This document shows positions 44,876-54,096 of a stretch of 64,000 bases of DNA, one piece after another; position 1 is the first letter of the stretch, and each line of letters begins with the position of its first letter. This DNA is from Pseudomonas fluorescens (lineage in GTDB: Bacteria > Pseudomonadota > Gammaproteobacteria > Pseudomonadales > Pseudomonadaceae). Where the stretch lies: NCBI RefSeq assembly GCF_900636825.1, contig NZ_LR134318.1, positions 5,503,501-5,567,500 of the forward strand. The letters are read 5' to 3'. The notes below the pieces were generated by a model, which saw only the letters and a list, made by a program, of their open reading frames with translations, was not told where the DNA came from and made no database searches. The translations under genes and the position numbers were made by a program.

Positions 44876-47050
44876 ATGTCCTCGACCTCGTTTCGTCAGT
44901 CTTTGCGGCGCCTGTGGGCGCTGGATAAATTCAGCTACAGCGTGCGGGTATTCATCGCCCTGACCGGCAGCATGGCGCTGTGCTGGTATCAGGATGAAAT
45001 GCGTTTGCTGATCCCGTTGTTCCTGGGGATCATCGCCAGCGCCCTCGCCGAAACCGACGACAGTTGGCAAGGCCGTCTCAACGCTCTAGCGGTAACGCTG
45101 GTGTGTTTCAGCATCGCCGCGCTGTCGGTGGAACTGCTCTTCCCCTACCCCATCCTGTTTGCCGTTGCCCTGGCGCTGGCCAGTTTCGGCCTGACTATGC
45201 TTGGTGCGCTTGGCGAACGTTATGGCGCGATTGCCTCGGCGACGCTGATTCTCTCGGTGTACACGATGATCGGCGTTGATCAGCGCGGCGGCGCGGTCAC
45301 CGATTTCTGGCACGAGCCGATGCTGCTGGTGGCCGGTGCCGCGTGGTACGGCCTGCTTTCGGTAGTGTGGCAGGCGCTGTTTTCCAATCAGCCGGTGCAG
45401 CAAAGTCTGGCGCGGCTGTTTCGCGAATTGGGTTTTTACCTGAAGCTGAAGTCGTCGCTGTTCGAGCCGATCCGGCAGATGGACGTCGAAGCCCGGCGCC
45501 TGGAACTGGCGCAACAGAATGGTCGCGTGGTGGCGGCACTGAACAGTGCCAAGGAAATCATTCTGCATCGCGTCGGCAACGGCCGGCCCGGCTCGAAAGT
45601 CAGTCGTTACCTGAAGCTGTATTTCCTTGCGCAAGATATCCACGAACGCGCCAGCTCTTCGCACTACCCATACAACGCGCTGGCCGATGCGTTCTTCCAC
45701 AGCGACGTGCTGTTCCGCTGCCAGCGCCTGCTGCGCCAGCAAGGCAAGGCGTGCCGCGCGCTGGCCGAGTCGATCCAGATGCGCCAGCCGTTCGTTTACG
45801 ACGCCAGTTTCGCCGAGGCGCTGAGCGATCTCGATGCCTCACTCGAACATTTGCGCATCCAGAGCAATCCGGCATGGCGCGGCCTGCTGCGCTCGCTGCG
45901 TGCACTGGCGGCCAATCTCGGCACCCTCGACCGCTTGCTCAGCGACGCGAGCAATCCCGACGCCCTGGCCGACGCCACCGACAGCAGTCTGCTCGACCGC
46001 TCGCCGCGTAACCTCAAGGACGTATGGATTCGCCTGCGCACGCAACTGACACCCACCTCGTTACTGTTCCGTCATGCCCTGCGCCTGCCATTGGCGCTGA
46101 GCATCGGCTACGGCATGGTGCATTTGATTCACCCTTCGCAAGGCTACTGGATCATCCTCACCACGCTGTTTGTCTGCCAGCCGAACTACGGCGCTACCCG
46201 ACGCAAACTCGGGCAACGGATCATCGGCACCGCCATCGGCCTGACCGTGGCCTGGGCGCTGTTCGATCTGTTCCCGAGCCCGCTGGTGCAATCGTGCTTC
46301 GCCATTGCCGCCGGGGTGGTGTTCTTTACCAACCGCACCACGCGCTACACCTTGGCGACCGCCGCAATCACCATCATGGTGCTGTTCTGCTTCAACCAGG
46401 TCGGCGATGGCTATGGGCTGTTCCTGCCACGGCTGTTCGATACCTTGCTCGGCAGCCTGATCGCTGGCCTGGCAGTGTTCCTGTTCCTGCCGGACTGGCA
46501 GGGTCGGCGTTTGAATAAAGTGCTGGCGAACACACTGACCTGCAACAGCATTTATCTGCGCCAGATCATGCAGCAGTATGCGGCCGGTAAAAGTGACGAC
46601 CTCGCCTATCGCCTCGCCCGCCGCAACGCGCACAACGCCGATGCGGCGCTGTCGACCACGTTGGCCAACATGCTCATGGAGCCCGGGCATTTCCGCAAGG
46701 AAGCGGATGTCGGCTTTCGCTTTCTGGTGTTGTCGCACACTTTGCTGAGTTACCTGTCCGGGCTCGGCGCACACCGCGAAACCCAGTTGCCGGCAGAGGT
46801 GCGCGAGCACTTGATTGAAGGCGCCGGGGTGAAACTGGCGGCAAGCATCGATGAAATCGCCCAAGGCCTGGCGAGCAAGCAACCGGTCGCAATTCAGAGC
46901 GACGATGAGGAAGCACTGGCCAATGAACTGGAGCAGATGCCGGATGAAATCGATGAAGGGCAGCGACTGGTGCAGACGCAGTTGGCGTTGATCTGCCGGC
47001 AATTGGGGCCGCTGCGCACGTTGGCGGCGCATTTGATCAAGGAGGTCTAG
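44876..47050 (+). CDS. yccS: YccS/YhfK family inner-membrane protein (FUSC superfamily)
   Basis: 724 residues with two clusters of membrane spans (about residues 25-150 and 395-520), each preceding a cytoplasmic helical domain. This is the duplicated layout of YccS, related to fusaric-acid-resistance and aromatic-acid efflux proteins. Typical segments are SYSVRVFIALTGSMALCWYQ, LRLPLALSIGYGMVHLIHPS and GYWIILTTLFVCQPNYGATR. Transport substrate unknown. The stop codon is part of the first unit of a heptamer array. Confidence 0.85.
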   Translation: MSSTSFRQSLRRLWALDKFSYSVRVFIALTGSMALCWYQDEMRLLIPLFLGIIASALAETDDSWQGRLNALAVTLVCFSIAALSVELLFPYPILFAVALALASFGLTMLGALGERYGAIASATLILSVYTMIGVDQRGGAVTDFWHEPMLLVAGAAWYGLLSVVWQALFSNQPVQQSLARLFRELGFYLKLKSSLFEPIRQMDVEARRLELAQQNGRVVAALNSAKEIILHRVGNGRPGSKVSRYLKLYFLAQDIHERASSSHYPYNALADAFFHSDVLFRCQRLLRQQGKACRALAESIQMRQPFVYDASFAEALSDLDASLEHLRIQSNPAWRGLLRSLRALAANLGTLDRLLSDASNPDALADATDSSLLDRSPRNLKDVWIRLRTQLTPTSLLFRHALRLPLALSIGYGMVHLIHPSQGYWIILTTLFVCQPNYGATRRKLGQRIIGTAIGLTVAWALFDLFPSPLVQSCFAIAAGVVFFTNRTTRYTLATAAITIMVLFCFNQVGDGYGLFLPRLFDTLLGSLIAGLAVFLFLPDWQGRRLNKVLANTLTCNSIYLRQIMQQYAAGKSDDLAYRLARRNAHNADAALSTTLANMLMEPGHFRKEADVGFRFLVLSHTLLSYLSGLGAHRETQLPAEVREHLIEGAGVKLAASIDEIAQGLASKQPVAIQSDDEEALANELEQMPDEIDEGQRLVQTQLALICRQLGPLRTLAAHLIKEV

Positions 47051-47165
47051 CTACAAGCTACAAGCTAAAAGCTAAAAGCTAAAAGCTACAAGCTACAAGC
47101 TACAAGCTACAAGCCAAACGCTCCCGGCTTCCAACTTGACGCTTGCAGCTCGAAGCTTGTAGCTG
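47049..47165. repeat. Heptamer array AGCTA(C/A)A x9 with mirrored arm
   Basis: Nine consecutive exact 7-base units run from 47049 to 47111 (order: two AGCTACA, three AGCTAAA, four AGCTACA). The first unit shares the AG of the upstream TAG stop. A downstream arm (GCTTGCAGCTCGAAGCTTGT plus AGCT) can pair with the array. Related by sequence to the AAGCTGCAAGCTACAAGC elements at 12401 and 35196. Confidence 0.85.
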
Positions 47166-47171
47166 CCCCCC

Positions 47172-47909
47172 TCACATCCCATGCCGCCTCAGCAACTTCT
47201 CATAAGTCCCGTCAGCCTTCATCGCCGCAATCGCTCGATCAAACCCGGCAATGATCTGCTCATGCTGCGGGTTCTTCAGACTGACCAGGATATGCAGGCT
47301 GTTCTCACTCAAGGACTTGGGCAGAAACTCCACCGAGTTACGCACCTTGGCTGACTCGCGCGCCAGATAATACTTGGCGACATATTCGTCTTCGAGCGTC
47401 AGCTTGACCCGATCCGCCGCGAGCATGCGCACGCCCATGGCGAAGTTATGCACAGGCACTTTCTGCATCGCGGTGTCGGCATCGAACGGTGCCGAGTAGG
47501 CATACCCGCGCACCACGGCAATCGGATAAGTGTGCAGTTGCTGCAGGTTGTCGTATTCGATCGGCGCGTCTTTACGCTTGAGGAAACGAATGCGGTTGGT
47601 CAAGTATTCGCCGGAAAACTGGCCGATCAGGGTGCGCTCGTCGTTGTACCAGGCATTGACCAGCACGTCGTAACGCCCTTCGCCAATCCCCAGCAATGCC
47701 CGCGCCCATGGCACTTGTTCGTAGCCGCTGGCATAGCCGGCGCGCGCCAGGGCAGTGCTGACAATATCGGTGGCCAGCCCACCATTGATCAGCGTGTCGT
47801 CGGCGAAGGGTGGCCAGTTATCAAACACCAGCCGCAGCTTCTGCGCTGCGGCACTCTGGCCCAGCAACAGCAGTCCGATCAACGCAACGACTTGCAGCAA
47901 TCGCGGCAT
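47172..47909 (-). CDS. Periplasmic solute-binding protein, family 3
   Basis: 245 residues with signal peptide (LLQVVALIGLLLLGQSAAAQ). The mature part is an amino-acid-type (SBP_bac_3) fold: LRLVFDNWPPFADD, GLATDIVSTALARAGY, EGRYDVLVNAWYNDERT and the C-terminal MKADGTYEKLLRRHGM. No transporter genes adjoin it; such stand-alone proteins in Pseudomonas often have unassigned sensing or scavenging roles. Confidence 0.82.
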   Translation of the reverse strand: MPRLLQVVALIGLLLLGQSAAAQKLRLVFDNWPPFADDTLINGGLATDIVSTALARAGYASGYEQVPWARALLGIGEGRYDVLVNAWYNDERTLIGQFSGEYLTNRIRFLKRKDAPIEYDNLQQLHTYPIAVVRGYAYSAPFDADTAMQKVPVHNFAMGVRMLAADRVKLTLEDEYVAKYYLARESAKVRNSVEFLPKSLSENSLHILVSLKNPQHEQIIAGFDRAIAAMKADGTYEKLLRRHGM

Positions 47910-48164
47910 GCTTGAACATCCTCAGCGGGCAACTGCCCGACGTGTCTTCACGTCAAAACCCAAGGCCCCTTACCGGCAAAACCCAAGCATTGAACATTAG
48001 CTCATGCGAGCCAGTGCGCAGCGCTCTCCAGCAGATTACACAAAGTCACGGCCGTCGCGAGAATGGAATGATGGCATTTTGACCTTTATCACAGACTGTT
48101 ACGCCATAAAGACATCTTGCGCAGGTGCGCTTAGTATCGGGCGACATGTTCAAGGAATCGCAAA

Positions 48165-48617
48165 ATGACAGTCGAATGGATCTGCAAGCATCACAGCGAT
48201 CTCGGTAAGGAACAGCTATACGCCCTGTTGAGACTGCGCTCGGAAGTGTTCGTGGTTGAACAGAAATGCGCTTACCCGGACCTCGACGGCCAGGATCTGG
48301 ACGGTGACACCCATCACTTGATGGGTTGGGAGGACGATCAACTGGTTGCCTACCTGCGCCTGCTCGATCCGCAATCCCAGGGTGGTGATGTGGTGATCGG
48401 GCGGGTGCTGACAGCGCCCGCCGGTCGCGGCAGGGGGTTGGGTCACGAGATGATGGAACAGGCACTGAAACAAGCGCAGAAGCATTGGCCGCAGGTGCCG
48501 ATCTATCTGTCGGCACAGGCGCATTTGCAGGGGTATTACGGTCGCTATGGCTTTGTCGTAGCGGGTGAGGAATATCTCGAGGATGACATTCCACATATCG
48601 GCATGCGTCGCGCTTAA
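48165..48617 (+). CDS. elaA: ElaA-type GNAT acetyltransferase
   Basis: 150 residues. ElaA features are the N-terminal LYALLRLRSEVFVVEQKCAY and DLDGQDLDGDTHHL, the acetyl-CoA loop VLTAPAGRGRGLGHEMM, and the C-terminal AHLQGYYGRYGFVVAGEEYL. Cytosolic; physiological substrate not known. The 255-base upstream gap is shared with the divergent binding-protein gene. Confidence 0.87.
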   Translation: MTVEWICKHHSDLGKEQLYALLRLRSEVFVVEQKCAYPDLDGQDLDGDTHHLMGWEDDQLVAYLRLLDPQSQGGDVVIGRVLTAPAGRGRGLGHEMMEQALKQAQKHWPQVPIYLSAQAHLQGYYGRYGFVVAGEEYLEDDIPHIGMRRA

Positions 48618-48625
48618 GGGCCCCT

Positions 48626-48715
48626 TCGCTGGCAAGCCAGCTCCCGCAGGTTCATCGGTCGTTCACAACAACCGTGTTCGCTGGAGGTCCCTGTGGGAGC
48701 TGGCTTGCCAGCGAT
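48626..48715. repeat. Palindromic repeat of the CTGTGGGAGC family
   Basis: TCGCTGGCAAGCCAGCTCCC plus GCAGG mirrored by CCTGTGGGAGCTGGCTTGCC plus AGCGA. Directly after elaA. Confidence 0.85.
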
Positions 48716-48740
48716 TGCGGCAGTTCAGGTTCCGCAAGGG

Positions 48741-49037
48741 TCAGGGGTATTCAAGCACTGCTTTTATCTGCCGCAGATTCCTCTCGATCCAGCCGCGATC
48801 AATCGCACCCCACTCGCGAATCCGATAGCGCCCCGCATGGTTGCGTGCGCCTTCCTCCTGTTCGAATTCACAGACGATATCGAGATCCGCCAACGCCGCG
48901 ATCGTGTCCTGCGCTGTACGCCGCGGCATGCCAGTGACTTCGGTCAGCGCTGGCACGCTCGGCGCCAGGCCGCTGTCGATCAGGTAGGCGACGTACAAAC
49001 GGCGGTAGAAGCTGCTTTTGGTTTTGCTGACGTCCAT
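48741..49037 (-). CDS. Small winged-helix DNA-binding protein
   Basis: 98 residues starting MDVSKTKSSFYRRLYVAYLI, with GGAG seven bases upstream. The central part reads as a helix-turn-helix (VPALTEVTGMPRRTAQDTIA) followed by a wing (CEFEQEEGARNHAGRYRIRE). A compact conserved pseudomonad regulator with no assigned targets. It lies 19 bases downstream of the YgjP-type gene and is probably co-transcribed with it. Confidence 0.75.
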   Translation of the reverse strand: MDVSKTKSSFYRRLYVAYLIDSGLAPSVPALTEVTGMPRRTAQDTIAALADLDIVCEFEQEEGARNHAGRYRIREWGAIDRGWIERNLRQIKAVLEYP

Positions 49038-49056
49038 GCATAGGCTCCGTTGATCT

Positions 49057-49548
49057 TCATTGCATATCCCGCCACGTCAGGTACACGCGCAGATCAAACT
49101 CGATCTGGTGATACCCCGGCAGCATGTGCTCGCACAATTTATAAAACGCCTTGTTGTGATCCGACTCTTTGAAGTGCGCCAGTTCGTGCACCACGATCAT
49201 CTTCAGAAAATCCGGCGCGGCGTCCTTGAACAGCGAAGCGATGCGGATTTCCTTGTTGGCCTTGAGCTTGCCGCCCTGCACTCGCGAGACAGTCGTATGC
49301 AGACCGAGGGCGCGATGGGTCAGGTCGAGGCGGTTGTCGAACAGCACCTTGTCGATCGCCGGTGCGTTGCGCATGTACTGCTGTTTGAGATCCAGCGCGT
49401 AGCCGTACAAAGCCTTGTCGCTTTGCACGTCATGCCGGCCCGGATAACGCTGAGTCAGGTACTCGCCCAGACGCTCCTCGGCGATCAATTGGCGAACCTG
49501 ATCCTGCAAACGCTCGGGATAGGCCTGGAGATACTTCAACACAGTCAT
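49057..49548 (-). CDS. YgjP-like metallopeptidase (DUF45)
   Basis: 163 residues. The zinc motif HELAH with a third ligand in KESDHNKAFY is characteristic of YgjP/WrbI-type DUF45 metallopeptidases. Predicted cytosolic. It precedes the small HTH gene on the same strand. The ribosome-binding site is weak. Confidence 0.83.
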   Translation of the reverse strand: MTVLKYLQAYPERLQDQVRQLIAEERLGEYLTQRYPGRHDVQSDKALYGYALDLKQQYMRNAPAIDKVLFDNRLDLTHRALGLHTTVSRVQGGKLKANKEIRIASLFKDAAPDFLKMIVVHELAHFKESDHNKAFYKLCEHMLPGYHQIEFDLRVYLTWRDMQ

Positions 49549-49593
49549 GGACGGCGACGCGGTTCGGAAAGAAGGTGCGCCAGTGTAGCGAAT

Positions 49594-51717
49594 TCAACCG
49601 GCCAGCGCGCTCCAGTCGAACGGCTCGGCAAAGCTTGCAGTCTCTTCGGCGATCAACGGGTGCGCGACGAGAAAGCCTTGTACGTATTCGCAACCCTGGG
49701 CCTGCAGCCATTGGTATTGCTCGAGCGTTTCGACACCTTCGGCGATCACCAGCAAACCGTATTGCTTGCAAAGATTGATCACCGTGCTGACCAGCGAGGC
49801 ATCGCGGGCAGAGTCCGGCAACCGGGCGATGAGATGGCGGTCGAGCTTCAGGGTGTCGAGCTCAAGATCGCGCAGATGCGCGAGTGAGCAAGGCCCTGAA
49901 CCGAAGTCATCCAGCGCCACCCGCACGCCCAGATTGCGCAACAGGCGCAATTGCTTGCGGGTTTCATCAGGATTCTGCATCAAGGCTTCTTCGGTGACCT
50001 CGACTTCCAGTTGCTGTGGCTGCAAGGCGTGGCGCTCCATCACCTGACGCAACTCGGTGACCAGGTTCGGCATGCTGAACTGGGTATTGCTCAGACTCAC
50101 GCTGAGCACCAGATCGTCGCCAAACAAGGTTTCCCAAGCTTTGCGCTGCCCGGCAGCGCGATGATAAATCCAGCTGCCGAGGCGACTGATCACCCGCGCT
50201 TCTTCGAGCAAAGGCAGGAACAGGCCGGGCGGCACGTCGCCGACACTTGGATGCTGCCAGCGCAGCAGTGCTTCGAAGCCACGAAGCTTGCCGCTGCCCA
50301 CCGCCACCTGCGGCTGATAGACCAGATTGAAGTCATGGTTTTCGATGGCGCTGCGCACGCTTTCTTCCAGCATCAGCCGCGAACGGGCGCGGCCATTCAT
50401 CTCGTGATCGTAGAAGCGGTATTGCTGACGACCGGCACGCTTGGCTTCGTACATGGCGATGTCGGATGCGCGCAGCAATCCATCGAGGTTCGAACCGCAG
50501 TCGGGGAAAGTGGCAATGCCGATGCTGGCACCCAGGACGATATCCAGACCTTCGATCTGCTGACAGACCGACAAGCGTTCGATGAGCTTCTCGGCAATCT
50601 TCGCCGCTTGCTCGGGAAATTCCAGATCCAGTAGCGCGGTGAATTCGTCGCCACCCATGCGCGCCAGAATGTCGAACGGCCGCAGGCACGCCTTCAATTG
50701 CTCGGAAACCCAGCGCAATACGCGGTCGCCAGCATCATGGCCCAAGGAATCGTTGACCCGTTTGAAGCCGTCCAGATCGAGATAGAGCAATACCCAACTG
50801 CTGTCACTGCGTTCGCCGCGCAGCAACAGGTTTTCCACGGTCTGGTAAAAGCCTCGGCGGTTGAGCAGCCCGGTCAATGGATCGGTGACGGCTTGAAATT
50901 CCAGTTGCTGATGCAAGTGGCGTACGACCGACATGTCCAGCACGGTGACCACCATCGCGTGCTGTTCGCTCGGTAATGTCGCGCAGGACAACGCCACCGG
51001 CACTTGCTGACCGGGCGCCGTGCGCAGCAGCGCATCGTGCAGGCGCAAGGTCTCGCCACGCTTGTAGCAGGCGTAAAAATCGGAATCGGCCCATACGGGA
51101 ATGTGCGGTTTTTGCAGATAGTCGAGAAACTCCCGCCCCTCCAACTCCTTTACCGGCGCATTCAGCAATCGCGAAATCGCCGGGTTGGCGAAACGGATCA
51201 CCCCATCCTCACTCAGCACCAGAATGCCTTCGGCGGCGTTATCCAGCACGGAGGCATTGAATGCTCGCGCCACCTCCAGATCATGGCTCAAGCGCTGCAA
51301 TGCCCGACGATTGCGCTGGTGCTCGAGCAATGCCTGCACTTTGGGCTTGAGGATTTGCGGATCAAACGGTTTGAACAGGTAATCCACCGCGCCACTGGCG
51401 TAGCCCTTGATCACGGCGTCCTGGGACTGCTCGTTGGCGGTCAGGAAAATAATCGGTGTCAAACGCGTGCGCTGGCTGCCGCGCATCAGCCGGGCTACTT
51501 CAAAACCATCCATGCCGGGCATTTGCACATCCAGCAGAACCAGATCCACATCGTGTTCGAGTAACAGATTGAGCGCCTCGAAACCGGAGGCGGCGGTGAT
51601 GACGTGCCAGTCCTGACGCTGCAGTAACGCGCGCATGCTGATCAGGTTCTCAGGGTAATCATCAACGATCAAAAGGACAGAGCTGCCTTCACCTGGCTGG
51701 GGTTGCGCGCATTCCAT
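49594..51717 (-). CDS. Response regulator-PAS-GGDEF-EAL cyclic-di-GMP protein
   Basis: 707 residues from the ATG at 51717. Domains in order: a CheY-like receiver (about 10-130, phospho-acceptor in VDLVLLDVQMPGMDG), a PAS sensor (about 155-270), a GGDEF cyclase with intact ARMGGDEF, and an EAL phosphodiesterase (EALLRW, EVTEEAL, DDFGSG, VIAEGVET). In the EAL domain the metal-binding Asn of the VNLS motif is Ser here (LSVSLSNTQF), so hydrolysis may be weak. No histidine kinase lies next to it. Cytosolic because no membrane span is present. Confidence 0.9.
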   Translation of the reverse strand: MECAQPQPGEGSSVLLIVDDYPENLISMRALLQRQDWHVITAASGFEALNLLLEHDVDLVLLDVQMPGMDGFEVARLMRGSQRTRLTPIIFLTANEQSQDAVIKGYASGAVDYLFKPFDPQILKPKVQALLEHQRNRRALQRLSHDLEVARAFNASVLDNAAEGILVLSEDGVIRFANPAISRLLNAPVKELEGREFLDYLQKPHIPVWADSDFYACYKRGETLRLHDALLRTAPGQQVPVALSCATLPSEQHAMVVTVLDMSVVRHLHQQLEFQAVTDPLTGLLNRRGFYQTVENLLLRGERSDSSWVLLYLDLDGFKRVNDSLGHDAGDRVLRWVSEQLKACLRPFDILARMGGDEFTALLDLEFPEQAAKIAEKLIERLSVCQQIEGLDIVLGASIGIATFPDCGSNLDGLLRASDIAMYEAKRAGRQQYRFYDHEMNGRARSRLMLEESVRSAIENHDFNLVYQPQVAVGSGKLRGFEALLRWQHPSVGDVPPGLFLPLLEEARVISRLGSWIYHRAAGQRKAWETLFGDDLVLSVSLSNTQFSMPNLVTELRQVMERHALQPQQLEVEVTEEALMQNPDETRKQLRLLRNLGVRVALDDFGSGPCSLAHLRDLELDTLKLDRHLIARLPDSARDASLVSTVINLCKQYGLLVIAEGVETLEQYQWLQAQGCEYVQGFLVAHPLIAEETASFAEPFDWSALAG

Positions 51718-52030
51718 GCTGCTTCTCTTCTCGGGACCGGTTGCCGGCAAAAACCATAGACGTACTGAAGCTCACTCTAGTCGCGGATGGGCGAAAGCAG
51801 AAGCAGCCGGCCTGCCATCATTTAGCCAATGTTCCGTTCAGCCGACTAACGGTCACCCCTGACGTCCCCTGAAATTGGCACAGATGGCATTTCGACAGGA
51901 TGTTGACGTCAATCATCTGCCAGACGGGCATTAACAAAAATCCCCTCTACGCTTATAAAGAGCGCCCGAAAAGGCGCGGGCTAGAGCTTCTGGTACCCGC
52001 GTACAGAATGAATTGAGTGGAAAAACCGAC
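51718..52030. other. 313-base divergent region between the GGDEF-EAL gene and the lyase
   Basis: Contains a 10-base palindrome TTGACGTCAA (51903-51912) in AT-rich surroundings and a GC-rich hairpin around GCGCCCGAAAAGGCGCGGGC (51962-51981) before the lyase. The palindrome may be a regulator site. No gene seen. Confidence 0.4.
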
Positions 52031-52699
52031 ATGATCGATCTCGCTACCTGGAACCTCAGCGTTCCCGTCGGCAGCCCGCCATACACCGTCGAAACCGAGA
52101 AACTGGTGAACGGCTTCAAGGATCAATACTTCCATTCCGACACTGGTACGCTGTTCTTCTGGTCACCGGTGACCGGGTCAAAAACCGAAAACGCGATCTA
52201 TCCGCGCACTGAATTACGCGAGACTTACAGCAACGGCACCCTGCGCAACTGGTATTACCCGGATGCCGACAACTTGCTGCGCGCCACGCTGACGGTGAAC
52301 AAAGTGCCCAGCTCCGGCAAGATCGTGATCGGGCAAATTCATGCGTATGAAAGCCAACGACCGATGGTCAAACTCGAATATCAATACAAGACCAAAACCG
52401 AAACCGGCAACCTCGTGATCAAAGTGCGCATGCACCCCGACGATGCCGAAAGCCGCGTGATCACCCTCGCTACCGGAGTAAAGCTGGATCGCGAATTCAA
52501 CTACCTCATCCACCTCAGCCCCGGCGGTGCGCTGGGCGTGAGTGCGGCGGGCTATCAGTGGGATTCAAAGATCAGCGCAACCTGGCGCGACAAGCCGTTG
52601 TACTTCAAGGCCGGGGTTTATGTGCAGGACAATACCGGGTACACCAGTGAGGGTGGGCAGGTGACGTTTACCAAGCTGGATATTGATCACGAGAAATAA
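52031..52699 (+). CDS. Polysaccharide lyase family 7 (alginate lyase)
   Basis: 222 residues from the ATG at 52031. The three conserved PL7 blocks are present: PRTELRE, GQIHAYE and YFKAGVYVQ, which form the alginate-binding cleft with catalytic Arg, Gln, His and Tyr. No signal peptide is visible (start MIDLATWNLSVPVGSPPYTV, or six residues earlier from a TTG), so it is either cytosolic or exported by an unrecognised route. It is a single gene with its own terminator, not linked to the alginate biosynthesis operon. A close PA1784-type homologue exists in P. aeruginosa as I recall. Confidence 0.9.
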   Translation: MIDLATWNLSVPVGSPPYTVETEKLVNGFKDQYFHSDTGTLFFWSPVTGSKTENAIYPRTELRETYSNGTLRNWYYPDADNLLRATLTVNKVPSSGKIVIGQIHAYESQRPMVKLEYQYKTKTETGNLVIKVRMHPDDAESRVITLATGVKLDREFNYLIHLSPGGALGVSAAGYQWDSKISATWRDKPLYFKAGVYVQDNTGYTSEGGQVTFTKLDIDHEK

Positions 52700-52731
52700 C
52701 TGACTGGCACTCACGACGCGCACCCACAAAA

Positions 52732-52758
52732 AAACCCGCCTCTCGGCGGGTTTCTTTT
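52732..52758. terminator. Bidirectional terminator between the lyase and fba
   Basis: AAACCCGCC / GGCGGGTTT stem with loop TCTC, a T-rich tail and an A run before it. Sits between convergent genes and can serve both. Confidence 0.9.
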
Positions 52759-52779
52759 AAATCAGCTTAACGCTCAGGC

Positions 52780-53844
52780 TCAGTTGACCTTGGCGTTCAA
52801 CTCACCCTTCAGATAACGCTGGTACATCGCTTCCAGCGAGATCGGTTTGATCTTCGAAGCATTACCAGCGGTACCGAACGCTTCATAGCGAGCGATACAC
52901 ACATCGCGCATTGCGGTGACGGTCGCGCCGAAGAATTTACGTGGATCGAATTCGCTCGGGTTGGTGGCCATCAGGCGACGCATGGCGCCGGTGGATGCCA
53001 GGCGCAGGTCGGTGTCGATGTTGACCTTGCGCACGCCGTGCTTGATGCCTTCGACGATTTCTTCAACCGGTACGCCGTAGGTTTCTTTGATGTCGCCGCC
53101 GTACTGGTTGATGATCGCCAGCCACTCTTGAGGCACCGAAGACGAACCGTGCATCACCAGGTGAGTGTTCGGGATGCGCTTGTGGATTTCCTTGATGCGG
53201 TCGATCGCCAGCACGTCGCCGGTAGGCGGCTTGGTGAACTTGTAGGCGCCGTGGCTGGTGCCGATGGCGATGGCCAGGGCATCAACTTGAGTGCGCTTGA
53301 CGAAGTCGGCGGCTTCTTCCGGGTCGGTCAGCATTTGGCTGTGATCCAGAACGCCTTCGGCGCCAATCCCGTCTTCTTCACCGGCCATGCCGGTTTCCAG
53401 CGAACCCAGGCAGCCCAGCTCGCCTTCAACCGAAACGCCGCAGGCGTGAGCCATGGCGACGGTTTGTTGGGTAACGCGAACGTTGTAGTCGTAGTCGGTC
53501 GGGGTCTTGCCGTCTTCGCCAAGGGAACCGTCCATCATCACCGAGCTGAAGCCCAGTTGGATCGAGCGCTGGCAGACGTCAGGGCTGGTGCCGTGGTCCT
53601 GGTGCATGCACACCGGGATGTGCGGGAATTCTTCGATCGCCGCCAGGATCAGGTGACGCAGGAATGGCGCGCCAGCGTATTTGCGAGCGCCGGCCGAAGC
53701 CTGGACGATCACCGGGGAGTCAGTCTTGTCAGCGGCTTCCATGATGGCGCGCATCTGCTCAAGGTTGTTGACGTTGAAAGCTGGAACGCCGTAGCCGAAC
53801 TCGGCTGCGTGGTCCAGCATCTGGCGCATGCTGATAAGTGCCAT
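52780..53844 (-). CDS. fba: Class II fructose-1,6-bisphosphate aldolase
   Basis: Zinc enzyme joining glyceraldehyde-3-phosphate and dihydroxyacetone phosphate; in Pseudomonas mainly gluconeogenic. 354 residues. Metal ligands lie in [12 protein letters not shown], and in the [10 protein letters not shown] and [11 protein letters not shown] motifs, typical of the Calvin-cycle subtype. It ends the tkt-epd-pgk-(two lipoproteins)-fba block. Confidence 0.94.
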   Translation of the reverse strand: MALISMRQMLDHAAEFGYGVPAFNVNNLEQMRAIMEAADKTDSPVIVQASAGARKYAGAPFLRHLILAAIEEFPHIPVCMHQDHGTSPDVCQRSIQLGFSSVMMDGSLGEDGKTPTDYDYNVRVTQQTVAMAHACGVSVEGELGCLGSLETGMAGEEDGIGAEGVLDHSQMLTDPEEAADFVKRTQVDALAIAIGTSHGAYKFTKPPTGDVLAIDRIKEIHKRIPNTHLVMHGSSSVPQEWLAIINQYGGDIKETYGVPVEEIVEGIKHGVRKVNIDTDLRLASTGAMRRLMATNPSEFDPRKFFGATVTAMRDVCIARYEAFGTAGNASKIKPISLEAMYQRYLKGELNAKVN

Positions 53845-53985
53845 TGTGTGTGTCTCTCCCGGTTGAGGGTCGTTAATCGTGCCAGCCTGCCGGAGCGGCG
53901 GCGGCTATTCAAGTGCTTGCAGATCGGGGGTTGACGCCCGGCCTGGTGATTCGATAAAGCAAAATCCTGAGAGCTACACAGAACC

Positions 53986-54076
53986 CCTGTGGGAGCGAGC
54001 CTGCTCGCGAAAGCAATTTTGCAGTCGCTGATGCAGTGCCTGTCAGACCGCTTTCGCGAGCAGGCTCGCTCCCACA
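53986..54076. repeat. Palindromic repeat, GTGGGAGCGAGCCTGCTCGC variant
   Basis: CCTGTGGGAGCGAGCCTGCT plus CGCGAAAG mirrored by CTTTCGCGAGCAGGCTCGCT plus CCCACA. A variant of the CTGTGGGAGC family; another copy starts at the window end (63948). Confidence 0.85.
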
Positions 54077-54096
54077 TTAGAACTGTGGTGTGTCAA

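Noticed and set aside
47049-47111. Possible CRISPR or iteron array from AGCTACA units
   Set aside because: Contiguous heptamers without spacers and no replication or cas genes; short tandem repeat.
47448-47915. 155-codon plus-strand frame antisense to the binding-protein gene
   Set aside because: Shadow frame; the minus-strand gene has a signal peptide and a recognisable solute-binding fold.
51904-51911. TGACGTCA as a CRE/ATF-like or phage operator
   Set aside because: Eight-base palindromes occur by chance at this length of sequence; kept only as a weak note in the intergenic entry.
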